In this document: piece by piece, positions 9,681 through 19,453 of the stretch
Numbering within the stretch: position 1 is the first letter of the stretch
How the letters are laid out: every line of letters starts with the position of its first letter
Assembly: GCA_030710605.1 (NCBI GenBank)
Contig: CP092870.1
Coordinates: forward strand, 51,783,921-51,847,920
DNA: 64,000 bases
Source: Cordylochernes scorpioides
Lineage: Eukaryota > Arthropoda > Arachnida > Pseudoscorpiones > Chernetidae
Direction of reading: 5' to 3'
The notes under the pieces: model-generated
Told to the model about the DNA's origin: nothing
The model's input: only the letters and a program-made list of their open reading frames with translations
Database searches by the model: none
Translations under genes and position numbers: made by a program

Positions 9681-10256
9681 TAATGATCATAATGATGATG
9701 CGCGCGCATCCGTGACAGCGATGAGGAATTGAGGAAAGACGGTCGTGACTATATATCTATATTAATAAAATGCAAATTTCTTAAGTGTACATCACTAAAA
9801 ACTTTCGTTACAATGCATCAATTTCGAACAAATTTTCAACATTTATGTAAAACGAGATGGAGCAGGTTTTGTTTAACATCAAAATATTTTTCCCTAACAT
9901 TAACATGCGTAACTTCGCTGTTATCGATTAAATACAAAAAAAAATCAACAGAGTTAATTTTATTTATATATAAATAAAAAATTAAATTTCAACAGAGTTA
10001 ATTTTTTTACATACTAGCTAATAATCTCAATCTAAAAAATATTCAAAACAAGCAATTTTAAGATAACACCATATGTAAAACAGTCGGCCAAGAAATAAGT
10101 CTGCCAATAACAACATGTGTCATCCAGAAATAGATGTTTACAGTTGAAGGCGTCGCGGGCAAGGTAGGTTCACAGTTGGAATTTGTTAATGGATTTTGTT
10201 ATATCTGTTCCTATAAATGTTTCACTGAAGTAACTTTATATTAACACATAAAATCC
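9681..10256. other. Last palindrome unit, then AT-rich sequence
   Basis: A final GATGCGCGCGCATC unit is at 9697-9710. From 9757 the sequence reads TCTATATTAATAAAATGC after an A, which resembles a plus-strand Helitron 5' end, but no matching 3' end is seen. The rest is AT-rich with no gene. Homopolymer-like duplicates of AACAGAGTTAATTTT occur near 9948 and 9992. Confidence 0.5.
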
Positions 10257-10352
10257 GGTTGAAAAGAGATCTATGACGTAATAGAGAAGGGATGAAACGC
10301 CGCTGAACTTCTATTTGAGAATTCCCGGTTCAGTAGATCTCTTTTTTCAATA
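10257..10352. repeat. Short inverted repeat
   Basis: TTGAAAAGAGATCTA (from about 10259) and TAGATCTCTTTTTTCAA (from about 10334) form a stem around a 60-base loop. It could be a small MITE or a hairpin. The function is unknown. Confidence 0.45.
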
Positions 10353-11534
10353 ATTACTCCAATTTAATTTTTTTTGTATATGTCTGGTCTACCATTAGGG
10401 TTTCAAAACATAATAACCAAACTTATAACAAAAGTTAATTAATAGTATAGATATTTTACTAAATACAACTATTTATATTCATATTTTAAAATAAAAAAAA
10501 AATTAAAAATCATTTAAAAAAAAAAAAAAAGGATAAAATATAAAATTATAAATATATATATATACTAACAATCTTATATTCCTTCTTTACAAAACTTTTT
10601 GTTTTCTTATTATTAGTTTGATTAAAAGTGCATGGTTCTGTCTTTCTCTCTTTTCTCTAACTACTAAAATATATAATATTATATATATTCTCACTTCTAT
10701 TATTCTATATATAGGATTAGAGTATGTCTAAATGACGTGTAAAAGCCGATGCAAAAGACGTTACGTTGTTAAATTTTATTGTTATTAATTATAAATATAT
10801 AATTAAATTTATGATGTGTTAGAAGTAAAGGATTTTTTTTTCTCTCTATCTATACTAAATAATAACAATTTACAAATTTTATAATTTGAATTTAAATAAT
10901 CAAAATAATGAAGATAATTTTAATAGAAAACTTAACTATAAAACTATACAACTATTTATTGTTATAATTAATTTAGATTTAGCTTGCTAATCTAACCAAA
11001 TCTACTTGATATGATTTATCATTCTTATCAGTTTGCTCCTTGAGTTTTAAATGTAGAATCACTGTTATATTTTTATTATATAGTTTTTACACTATATTAA
11101 TTCATATGAGCTTGCTCTATGATATATTTTTATATATAATATAATATACAAATTTAATAATATATTAGATATTCTAATATAAATAAAACTCCATACAGAT
11201 TTTAATTATCTTTTATTGTTTGATTATGAAAAAGTAAATTATAAAAATAATTTTAGAAAAAATAACTTCAGAACTTTTGTTTTTTTCAGTGTTTAGTTAG
11301 TTTAAAGATGTTTTTTATTAGTTATTCTTAAAAATATAACAGATAACAAACAGTAATATCTATATTTTTATAGATTAATTATTCATTTTATTACAAATTT
11401 AATCACCACAAAAACAATTAAGATAAATATATTTAAAAAAAAAAAACTTTTCAATAGAATAACAAACTAAAAAACTAAAAAAAACTACCAGCATATTAGG
11501 GTTAGCACCTCTTTTATGTTAATTTAAACTCGCT
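10353..11534. other. AT-rich region without recognised genes
   Basis: Very AT-rich, with A and T runs and short simple repeats (for example TATATATATATA near 10553). No coding frame with recognisable content and no RNA gene seen. It may include the decayed upstream part of the following retroelement. Confidence 0.5.
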
Positions 11535-12300
11535 AAGAATTGCCTAAGAAAGAATTGTCAAACTTGTCCCTCTCTTAAGAACCATGACACTTTCAAACGA
11601 CTAGTTGTAAATTAGTAAATACTATTTATAAATTAACATGCCAAATTTGTCAATTATCATATATAGGACAAACGTGTAATCCATTAAATATTCGAATAAA
11701 CCTACATAGAAACCACGCTAAAAAATCAATTGGTAATATATATATGAAAGAACACAATCAATTACATACTTTTAACAACTTTAAGATAGAAATACTGACA
11801 TATGTCAAAACAAAAAACAACGACTATTATTAGAAAACAACTACATTTATAAACACAACACATTATTCCCTTTTGGACTTAATGACGAATTAAACTACAC
11901 ATACAAACCACAAACAGAAGAAATTTCAACTTATGAAATCAGCTGCAAATACAAAAAAAAAATTAATTTAAAACTAAACCTAATAAAACTAGAGGTAAAA
12001 CTACCAATAAATTAGGTTACATTGAATTTGAAGAATTACTGGACCCAAAACAAATGTATAATAACAACTTCGTCGATAAATTTATTAAAACATTATTTAA
12101 ACTAAATAATAATAAATTTATCAAACTTATAGAATATATTAAAATTCATAATCTGACTAACAGATTAATAGATATCACACACGACATCTTTAAATACAGA
12201 AAAAAAATAAACAATCTACTAATAACATTAATATTATCATTAAATTTAATAACAATTTATTTAATCATATTAAGTTTAATGATATTTTTAATAACCAAAA
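11535..12300 (+). pseudogene. GIY-YIG endonuclease and linker part of the Naiad-like element (frame-broken)
   Basis: The nuclease would nick target DNA for reverse transcription. It is spread over three frames. NCQTCPSLKNHDTFK is in one frame (11553-11597). After a shift near 11598, TSCKLVNTIYKLTCQICQL and the YIGQT signature continue to a TAG at 11831. After another shift, a segment with PFGLNDELNYTYKP runs to about 11960. The GIY half is represented by TIYKLTC and the YIG half by SYIGQT, with a downstream R and H in IRINLHRNH. A further open segment at 12054-12323 (FVDKFIKTLFKL...) is the linker. The shifts fall in or near A-rich runs. The piece is clearly inactive as it stands. Function is inferred from motif order and residues, not from a database search. 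Confidence 0.68.
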
Positions 12301-12301
12301 C

Positions 12302-13956
12302 ATTAATAATCTTTTCCCTATAAAAAATTTAAATTTCAAAACAATCTGGAGATACAACAAAAATATAGGTAATTTAGTTTGCAATTATAACCAATTTATT
12401 AAAAATTTAGCAAATTTTAAAAAAATAAAATGTAATTGCAACAACTATATTGATAGATATAAGTTCTCAGGTCATATATTAACTAGCAATTTTTCTTTTT
12501 TAAATCCAGAATATCAGGATATTTTAAATAAAGGGTATAAATATATACCTCAAATTAAACACAATTATAATAATATAATTAAATCTATATTAAGAGATAT
12601 AGATATTTTCATAAATAAAACTAGTATAAAATACAGTATTCCAGAATTTACTTTTCTGGAATGGAAACATAATATTAAAAAGGAAATTATAAATTATTAT
12701 AATAATACACTTAAATACACAAAACCTAATTCAGATATTCCTTCTTTTAAAGAAAATATAATTAAATTACAGAAGGACTTTATTATCACTCCTATAGATA
12801 AATGTTCCAATAACTTATCTATAATTTGTAAAAATCTATACCACGATATACTAAAAAAGGAAATTGATAATAATCATAAATACACTTTTGCTAGAACTAC
12901 AGCCACAAAAATCAAAAAAGACATCAAAAACGTTGAAAATTCACTAAAAATTTATAATCACTACAAAAATCCAAACATACCAAAGTTCTATATAATTCCT
13001 AAACTACACAAAAAACCTATTTCTTTCAGAACAATCACATCTGGTATAAATTCAGTTATAAAAAACATTGATATACAATTAGCTTCAACACTACAATTTA
13101 TTATAAATAAATTAACTAATAAATATAATTATAAATTTATCGACTCAAATAAAAAAATCATTAACTATTTAATGAACAATTGGACAAACATTGAAACAGT
13201 ACACACATTTGACTTTGAGGACCTATATTCTAAAATAAATTTAAGAGATCTAAATAATAAAATAACCAATTTATTTAACGAAATCATCAATGACAAAACT
13301 TTCCACATTAAAATTATTCATAACAGATATAAAACAATTAAATTAGATCTTAAAACAGCAAAAACTCTACTGGAAACATTTTTAAATTTTAACTATATAG
13401 AATTTAAAAATAAAATATATATTCAATCAGAAGGCGTTCCCATGGGAACATCTTCAAGTCCTTTATTAGCAAATTTAATATTATTCTGGTACGAAAGAGA
13501 ATACTTTCTACAAAATAATGTTAACTGGCAAATGTTCCGTTATGTAGATGACATTATAATATTTAATAATCCACAGTTCAAAAACTTAATACCTAAAATT
13601 TATCCTAAATACTTGAAACTTAAGAACAATGAAAAAATTTATAGAAACAAAAAAGTTAACTTTTTAGACCTAAATATAGACCTTACAAATAATGCTATTA
13701 AAATTTATAATAAAAAAGTAATTATAATTTCAATATTATAAAATACTGTAATATGAATTCTAATATATCATTAAATTGTTGTAAAGGTATATACTTTGGA
13801 CAGTTTCTAAGATTTTATAGAATAAATAATATATTAGAAAATTTCATAGAAGATGTTAAAAATTTAAACATGGAATTTATTAAAAACAAATTTAGTATCA
13901 GACAAGTAAAATATTTCAACAGTATATCTATTATAAAATACTTTAAAAAATAAATG
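12302..13956 (+). pseudogene. Reverse transcriptase part of the Naiad-like element (one frameshift)
   Basis: One frame is open from 12302 to the TAA at 13739, about 479 codons, though the first in-frame ATG is only at 13172. It shows the CxC motif (CNC), the RT finger motif ITPIDKCSNNLSIICKN, KFYIIPKLHKKP, the palm motif DFEDLY, GVPMGTSSSPLLANLILFWY and the catalytic RYVDDIIIF (about 13540). At 13708-13715 an A-run frameshift moves the C-terminus to a second frame, which reads NFNIIKYCNMN and GIYFGQFLRFYRIN and stops at 13953. Both RT aspartates of YVDD are present. In related families this protein copies element RNA at nicked DNA. No in-frame TGA that might encode selenocysteine is seen in the long frame. 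Confidence 0.75.
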
Positions 13957-13975
13957 GAAGTATCCATTTATTAAA

Positions 13976-14389
13976 TCAACTTTCTATAATTTCTCTCTCA
14001 ATAATAACTAATACAAATTTATAATCTTTAACAATTAGTTAAACTTAAATTAAATAGCTGATTTGAAGATTTTTTCACAAGATGTTTAAAGTAATATTGT
14101 ATAGAATTCATTTTGTTTAATCTCCAATTTCTGGGGAGGAAAATGGAAATTAAATAAAAGTGAATTTTCACATTTAATAGCTTTATTAAACTCTAATAAT
14201 TTGCCTTTTTAAAGGAATATTGAAAGATGAATAAGTGTTGAATCAGTTATTTTAATATAACTGGCTGTAAAGATTATAAAGTTTGGTTTTCTTCCATTAA
14301 CTATCTTTTCTTTCTTCTTTGAATGTCTTGTTGTTCTAAAACTTCAGAACAGTTTTTATTTCCAGTAAAGAAATGTATATTAAATTTAC
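13976..14389. other. No recognised feature
   Basis: AT-rich sequence with a short purine stretch (GGGGAGGAAAATGGAAATT near 14134). No gene or repeat seen. Confidence 0.5.
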
Positions 14390-14815
14390 CCTTGGCAGAG
14401 CTGACTGCTACAGGGCACATCCCCAGGTGGCGAATAGAGGAACAACCATCAGATATGAAGGCCAGCTGCGAAACAAGCAGAATAACTTAGACCAATAAAC
14501 AGTCGTGGACCAACGACAGCATTGTTAGAAGAGGAGAAAGACCTCTTTAAGAATCCTGACTTCGAATGACCTGGTTGATAGACCTCAGCAAGGGTTCCTC
14601 TCTAGGGATACGGAGGAGCTGCGTCTGTGCTCATGTTAAAGTCGGCAGCAAAGGCTTCCATGTTAGGAATGGCCTCAAACTACAGCCAAAGTCAGACTTT
14701 TACCAAAGTGTACCTGGATCATGGTGCCATGATCAACGAAAGCTGTACCCCTACACCCCAATCCTGAACTCATGGAATTCATGTAATCTTTACACAAGGG
14801 GATAAGTAACAACAA
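14390..14815 (+). repeat. Interspersed repeat with AACAAC tail (SINE/LINE 3' end-like)
   Basis: A GC-richer island. Its end, CATGTAATCTTTACACAAGG then GGATAAGTAACAACAACAAA, reappears in reverse complement at 31833-32430, where it is tandemly amplified. The shared segment includes ATCATGGTGCCATGATC, a near-perfect palindrome. The AACAAC tail suggests a retroposon 3' end. The 79-codon frame at 14566-14805 has no recognisable content. Confidence 0.5.
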
Positions 14816-15283
14816 CAAAATGTTAAATTCAATACCTTTTGTAGATATATTTTAAATTTATAGAAACAAATATCTTTTAAGAAACTGATAATTTATATTA
14901 TGGTGATTGTACCTATTGCCAGACATTTCTTTCTTTTGTACACAGTTATTTTTTCTCTTTTTTCTCTTTCTTTCTCATTGTTAACATCATATGACTATTC
15001 TATTCACGGCCTAAAATTATTGTATATATATGTATAGACAAATGTAGAGACATACATGTATAACAGTGTAAGTGTCCCTAGGGGTACATAGCGCTTTAAA
15101 TTGTTATGAAATAATAATAGTTTCTTTTTTTTTATGAAAATCACAATTTTTATTATAGATTATAGCTATAAGGTAATAAGACCTAATCCAAATAAATTAT
15201 CAATGCTTGAGGATTCGTTAACAGCGTTGTTTCCATCATCAAACAAAAGAATAAATGAGAAAAAATATCACGGCATGTTCGTA
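14816..15283. other. No recognised feature
   Basis: AT-rich sequence with TATATATATGTATAGACA near 15020. No gene seen. Confidence 0.5.
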
Positions 15284-15475
15284 GTTTTTTTTTTGCTTAT
15301 CACTAGTACATGTGGTACAGGCCATGATATTCATGGTGGGTAGAAGTAGGCGACTGCTTTTACTGTAAGTGCACCACATGTCTACACATGTGAAAAGCAA
15401 TTCGACTTTGCACTTACAAATATGCCAGAGCCCCGTTTGATTACTTGCACTCGCCGGTGGGGTTGGACATGTTCG
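15284..15475 (-). mobile_element. SINE S3, tRNA head missing
   Basis: On the minus strand this matches the body and tail of the tRNA-derived SINE at 28049-28356 and 35220-37945, including GTAGACATGTGGTGCACTTA and the 3' end CATGTACTAGTGATAAGC plus an A tail. The 5' tRNA-like part is absent, as expected from truncated reverse transcription. Confidence 0.7.
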
Positions 15476-15544
15476 TAGTACTGTTATCAAGTGTGTAAAC
15501 TATATATTTTTTATTGAGACCATATTAACTAGATTCAGTTAATA

Positions 15545-15700
15545 TTTACACACATACACTCAGCCTGCAACCCCAAGACATATTATTGACTGTATTGACT
15601 CATCCATTGATGAGCTCTACTCTTCCCCGGCAGACACCATCAAAAATCTCAAGCTTTACAAGCTTGATACCTTAGTGTGATTGGGTGGAGATAAGAAAGA
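15545..15700 (+). mobile_element. LINE fragment (RNase H-region relic)
   Basis: The stretch CCTGCAACCCCAAGACATAT to TAGTGTGATTGGGTGGAGAT is related in reverse complement to 26360-26450. There the adjoining frame reads EGNEAADTLAK, the end of a LINE RNase H domain. Only a scrap is left here, leading directly into the 131-bp array. Confidence 0.45.
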
Positions 15701-15711
15701 ATAAGAAGAAT

Positions 15712-16100
15712 ACACACACAGCTTTATTAAGACCACCGGTCTTATACAGATTCACTACAGGAAGGAAGCATAGATGGAGCTCCTATACCCCAGGCAGCAC
15801 AGAACCCAACAACAGCCTTCAGGTCCGACGTTATAACAGAATACACTCATACAGCTTTATTAATACCACCGGTCTTATACAGATTCACCACAGGAAGGAA
15901 GCATAGATGGAACTCCTATACTCCAGGCAGCACAGAACCCAACAACAGCCTCCAGGTCTGATGTTATAACAGAATACCCCCACAGCTTTATTAAGAACAC
16001 CGGTCTTATACAGATTCACCACATGAAGGAAGCATAGATAGAGCTCCTATACTCCAGGCAGCACAGAACCCAACAACAACCTCCAGGTCCGATACATGTC
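15712..16100. repeat. 131-bp tandem repeat, three copies
   Basis: Units start with ACAGCTTTATTAAGACCACC at 15718, 15851 and 15982. Each holds the hairpin AAGACCACCGGTCTT, or a mutated form of it. In reverse complement each unit reads hairpin, then TTAATAAAGCTG, so each carries an AATAAA polyadenylation signal just 3' of a stem-loop. Two more copies are at 29534 and 29660. It is probably an amplified LINE 3' end. Confidence 0.8.
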
Positions 16101-16259
16101 AAGTGGCCACACCATACATACGTCAAGGTTAGCGTATGACTGAAATAGCATGAAGAGAAGCCTGATAATTTCATATTAGAATCCAGAAATCTTTTATGGT
16201 AATCATTTTTATTCCTGATACGAGGCATCACAACAACCTTCAAAACAAAGCAACAGTTT

Positions 16260-16755
16260 CGAAAACTACATCAACAACAAAAAGCTTTATTAAGACATTT
16301 TAGTCTTATACAGATTCTCCAAAAACAGAAATGTAGGGTACATAAAGGAATAACAGTAATAGTACCAGTAATCAACAACAACAAAAAGCTTTATTAAGAC
16401 CTTTTAGTCTTATACAGATTCTCCAAGCACAGAAATGTAGGGTACATACAGGAATAACAGTAATAGTACCAGTAATCAACAACAACAAAAAGCTTTATTG
16501 AGACCCCTCAGTCTTATACAAATTCTCCAAGCATAGAAATGTAGGGTACATACAGGAATAACAGTAATAGTACCAGTAATCAACAACAATAAAAAGCTTT
16601 ATTAAGACCTCTCAGTCTTATACAGATTCTCCAAGCACAGAAATGTAAGGTACATACAAGAATAACAGTAGTAGTACCAGTAATCAACAACAACAAAAAG
16701 CTTTATTAAGACCTTTCAGTCTTATACAGATTCTCCAAGCACAGAAATGAAATCA
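16260..16755. repeat. 104-bp tandem repeat, about five copies
   Basis: Units begin AAAGCTTTATTAAGAC at about 16281, 16385, 16489, 16593 and 16697. Each includes a hairpin AAGAC-n6-GTCTT, TACAGATTCTCCAAGCACAG and CAACAACAACAA. It is related to the 131-bp array through the CTTTATTAAGAC hairpin region. It ends 20 bases before the Gypsy-A2 LTR. Confidence 0.85.
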
Positions 16756-16775
16756 ATAAATTATTGATATAATAT

Positions 16776-17152
16776 TGTTGCACCAAGTTGCAGCTTTGCA
16801 GGGTCGTCGACCTTGGTTTCTTCCTTCTTGGTGTTATGCACGTTTCCCGAGCGGGTTTCCATATTCAAAGCAAATAAATAAAAGTAAAAGTAAATGAATA
16901 AAAATAAATTTCCTTCCAACGTTATTGTGTTCATTTATTCGTGGTCTTCCTTGTAGGTCATGATCCACCGCCGCCTTCGTCAGGTCCTCTCTCGCTCCAA
17001 TAACCAATCTAGATATATGTTCATTAAATATTACAAGAGGAATGAAACTATAAAAAGGGATGATGATAATCTAAATATTCTGTTTTTAATAAATAATTAA
17101 ATATCATAAAATATTTTGAATAAATGTAGGTCGCATTAAAATTGATGCAACA
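16776..17152 (-). repeat. Gypsy-A2 3' LTR
   Basis: 377 bp, bounded by TGTTGCACC and GATGCAACA on the plus strand. The polypurine tract lies just outside, at 17153-17170, and reads CTCTGGAGAGGGGGAAG on the minus strand. It keeps the LTR-borne gag start region, but the start codon has become GTG (near 16838). Its sequence GATATA|TGTTCATTAAAT near 17033 is the empty counterpart of the Helitron insertion in the other LTR. Confidence 0.88.
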
Positions 17153-17259
17153 CTTCCCCCTCTCCAGAGGTTGTCACATCCTCGTAGGTGACCTCGTCAA
17201 TTCTTTCAAAATAGGGTTTGAGTCTTGATACATGGACAATCAATGGTTCTTTGCCAGGA

Positions 17260-17715
17260 TTATTTTTCGGCTCTATGAAGTAATTTACGTTGGACAGCTT
17301 CTTTAATATTCGATATGGGCCAATAATATTTTCTCAATAATTTTTCACAATTTCCGATTTTCCTGACTGGTGTCCAAACTGCCACTAAATGTCCTGGTTC
17401 ATAGATTTTCTCATTGTGTCTTTTATCATAGTTTCTTTTCATTCTTTCCTGAGTCTTCTCTGTGTTTTTAATGACTACCTGTCTCGTCCTTGCTATTTTA
17501 TCTAAGTAATTTTCTATATATTTGTCGTAATCATCCATGTTACTGTCCAATGGGATATTCTCGTCGTCTAAGAGGGACATGGGTTCCCTCCCAAACAACA
17601 GGAAAAATGGAGAGTAGCCTGTGGTTTCTTGAATCGTGGTATTATACGCGTGGGTGAATAAAGGGAGGATTTCGTCCCAGTTCTTCTGGTCTGTGTTCAC
17701 ATACATGCTGATCAT
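17260..17715 (-). pseudogene. pol: Gypsy-A2 integrase C-terminal part
   Basis: This is the same protein segment as at 1-483: TGYSPFFLLFGREP, the helical region with NYLDKIARTRQVV, and the start of the GPY/F module (EKLLRKY). An insertion near 17330 shifts the frame, so the normal FGPYRI is read as YWPISNI and the frame runs out at 17260. Upstream, MISMYVNTDQKNWDEILP joins the integrase core at 17729, in another frame. It is inactive, but it confirms family identity with the window-edge copy. Confidence 0.85.
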
Positions 17716-17728
17716 ATTGATTAAAGTT

Positions 17729-18151
17729 CTATTTAGCCGTTCCGTTAGTTTGGGGGTGGTAGCTCGTTGTGAAGCAATGTTTAACTTTGCACATTTTCAT
17801 TACCTCCTTCATCAAATTGCTAGTGAATTGTGAACCTCTATCGCTAATAAGAAATCTTGGGGCCCTGTAACGTAAAATAATATGTTCGATTAAAAATATA
17901 GAGACTTCTTTCACAGTTGCTTCTGATACTGCCTTTGTTTCAGCATACTTGGTATAATAATCAGTCAACACAATTATCCACTTCCTTCTTTTCGTTGATG
18001 GCAAGGGGCTAACAAAGTCAATTAAGATTATTTCAAAACGGTAGTTAGCTGGGGGAATAGGTTGTAAAAGTCCAGAAGGCAAGTGATTTGAACCTTTCCG
18101 ACTTTGGTGAAGATGGCACGTCTTTACAAATTCTGAAACATCTTTCAACAT
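17729..18151 (-). pseudogene. pol: Gypsy-A2 integrase zinc and catalytic core
   Basis: The piece starts in the zinc-binding region (CHLHQSRKG) and continues into the DDE core: IILIDFVSPLP carries the first Asp, LISDRGSQFTSN the second, and the AYHPQTNG-type motif appears as SYHPQTNGTAK before the frame breaks. The catalytic Glu that should follow NG is lost at the break near 17745 (the plus strand reads TTAGCCGTTCCGTTAG there). This domain would join element cDNA to chromosomal DNA. It is inactivated by frameshifts at both ends. Confidence 0.85.
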
Positions 18152-18565
18152 GCAAGGCCGGCCAATAGTATTTATTCTTCAATCGGTAAGTGGTTCTGAC
18201 GACGTCCAGATGGCCATTCAGCATATGGTTGTGTTATTCACTCATGATTTCCTTCCTTCTCTTCTTTGGCACTACCAGCAACCATTCTCTACCTTCAGGA
18301 TTTGGATTTTTCTTGTAGAGACACTTATTTTTTTCTTTAAAGTTCTGTGTAATTGAACGCTTGTTTCCACTAAGGTTTTACTTAATATTCTCAATAAAAT
18401 CATCCTTTTCATCTATTATTTATTTCAGAAATAGTCTTTCACAATCTTCGTCCCATTCGTTTTCCGGTAAGGGTCCTCAAGATAGACCATAAGCGTCCAG
18501 ATGTTTTTTTCTAGATTTGTGTATAATTTCGAAATCATATTCCTGAATCTTCAGTGCCCATCCTG
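18152..18565 (-). pseudogene. pol: Gypsy-A2 RNase H to integrase linker, decayed
   Basis: This connects the RNase H piece with the integrase zinc region. Short stretches are still recognisable in different frames, but stops are frequent and no long frame survives. It has no separate function. Confidence 0.6.
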
Positions 18566-18877
18566 CTAATCGGCCGGTCTGTATTTCAGATTATTAAGCC
18601 AGCATAGTGCGTGATGATCAGTTACGATATTGAAGTGCCTTCCATATAGGTAGGGTCGTAACATGGACATTGACCACACAACAGCTAGACATTCTTTTTC
18701 AGTAGTCGAATAATTTTGTTCAGGTTTGCTCAATGTTCGAATCAAATATGAGATCACCTTTTCTTTATCGGCGAACATTTGGACTAATGCTGTATCCAGG
18801 CCTATGTTAGACGTGTCAGTATGAATGTAAGTAGTTGCATTCGGATCAAAGTGCTCTAAGATTGGGGTATTTATCAA
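18566..18877 (-). pseudogene. pol: Gypsy-A2 RNase H domain
   Basis: Clear Ty3/Gypsy RNase H signatures: THTDTSNIGLDTALVQ-type start (YIHTDTSNIGLD), SKPEQNYSTTEKECLAVVWS with the catalytic Glu region, LRPYLYGRHF and IVTDHHALCWL. The domain degrades RNA in RNA-DNA hybrids during replication of the element. The frame ends in KYRPAD at 18566, where family B has a GRLARWALKLQEYD continuation. Confidence 0.85.
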
Positions 18878-19453
18878 TGCTACTTTAAGGGTTTGAAATG
18901 ATTTTTCTTGATTTTCTGTCCAGGTAAAAGGTACATTCTTTTTTATAAGACTGGTTAATGGGTCAGCAATTTTCGAAAAACCTTTGATACATTTTCTATA
19001 ATATGAGCATATTCCTAAAAATGATTTATCTTCTTTTATATTTTTGGGTCGAGGAAAATCTCTAATAGCCTTGATATTATGCTGCGCCAGTTTTATACCA
19101 TGTTGTGTGGCTGGTTATATGGCCAAGAATCTCCAGTTCCTTCGAAAGCAAATTTGCATTTTTTGTAATTCAATTTTAAATTAGCTTTGCGAAAACATCA
19201 TAGAACAGCTTCTATTCTTTTGAGATGTGTTGAAAAATCCGAGCTATATATGATTACGTCATCCAGATAACAGAGGAAAATTTGCCATCTAAGATTACCA
19301 AGCATATTTTCCATGTTCCTCTCAAACGTAGCAGGGGCATAGCGTAGTCCGAAGGGCATTACGTTGAACTCATATAGGCCATGTGCTGTAGTAAAGGCTG
19401 ACTCTTCCTTATCTTTCTCCTCAACCTCTACTTACCAATATCCTGATTTAAGG
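18878..19453 (-). pseudogene. pol: Gypsy-A2 RT palm and thumb, broken
   Basis: Reading the minus strand in pieces gives GLYEFNVMPFGLRYAPATFE, then LCYLDDVIIYSSDFSTHL at about 19250-19300. The catalytic YLDD box of reverse transcriptase is therefore still visible. In-frame stops occur on both sides (a TAG before the VEV stretch near 19433, another near 19200). The copy cannot make RT. Confidence 0.8.

Larger units (their letters stand above)
11535..13975 (+). mobile_element. Naiad-like Penelope-related retroelement with GIY-YIG before RT
   Basis: Translated pieces in order give a Cys-rich start (NCQTCPSL, 11553), a GIY-YIG nuclease (IYKLTC...CQLSYIGQTC, 11624-11680), PFGLND (11869), a CxC region (KCNCNNY...GHILTSNF, about 12430-12495) and a reverse transcriptase ending at 13953. 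Known Penelope-like elements mostly carry GIY-YIG at the C-terminus. The N-terminal order is that of the permuted Naiad clade. The element is much richer in A and T than the canonical Penelope copies at the right end of the window. I see no terminal repeats or target duplication, so the edges are approximate. Confidence 0.72.

Noticed and set aside
11535..13975. Group II intron, telomerase or mitochondrial origin for the AT-rich RT
   Set aside because: GVPMGTSSSPLLANL with RYVDD and the adjacent GIY-YIG and CxC motifs fit Penelope/Naiad better. No intron RNA domains seen, and codons read with the standard code.
14566..14805. 79-codon frame in the repeat at 14390-14815
   Set aside because: Lies in a repeated non-coding element whose other copy (31833-32435) does not keep the frame.
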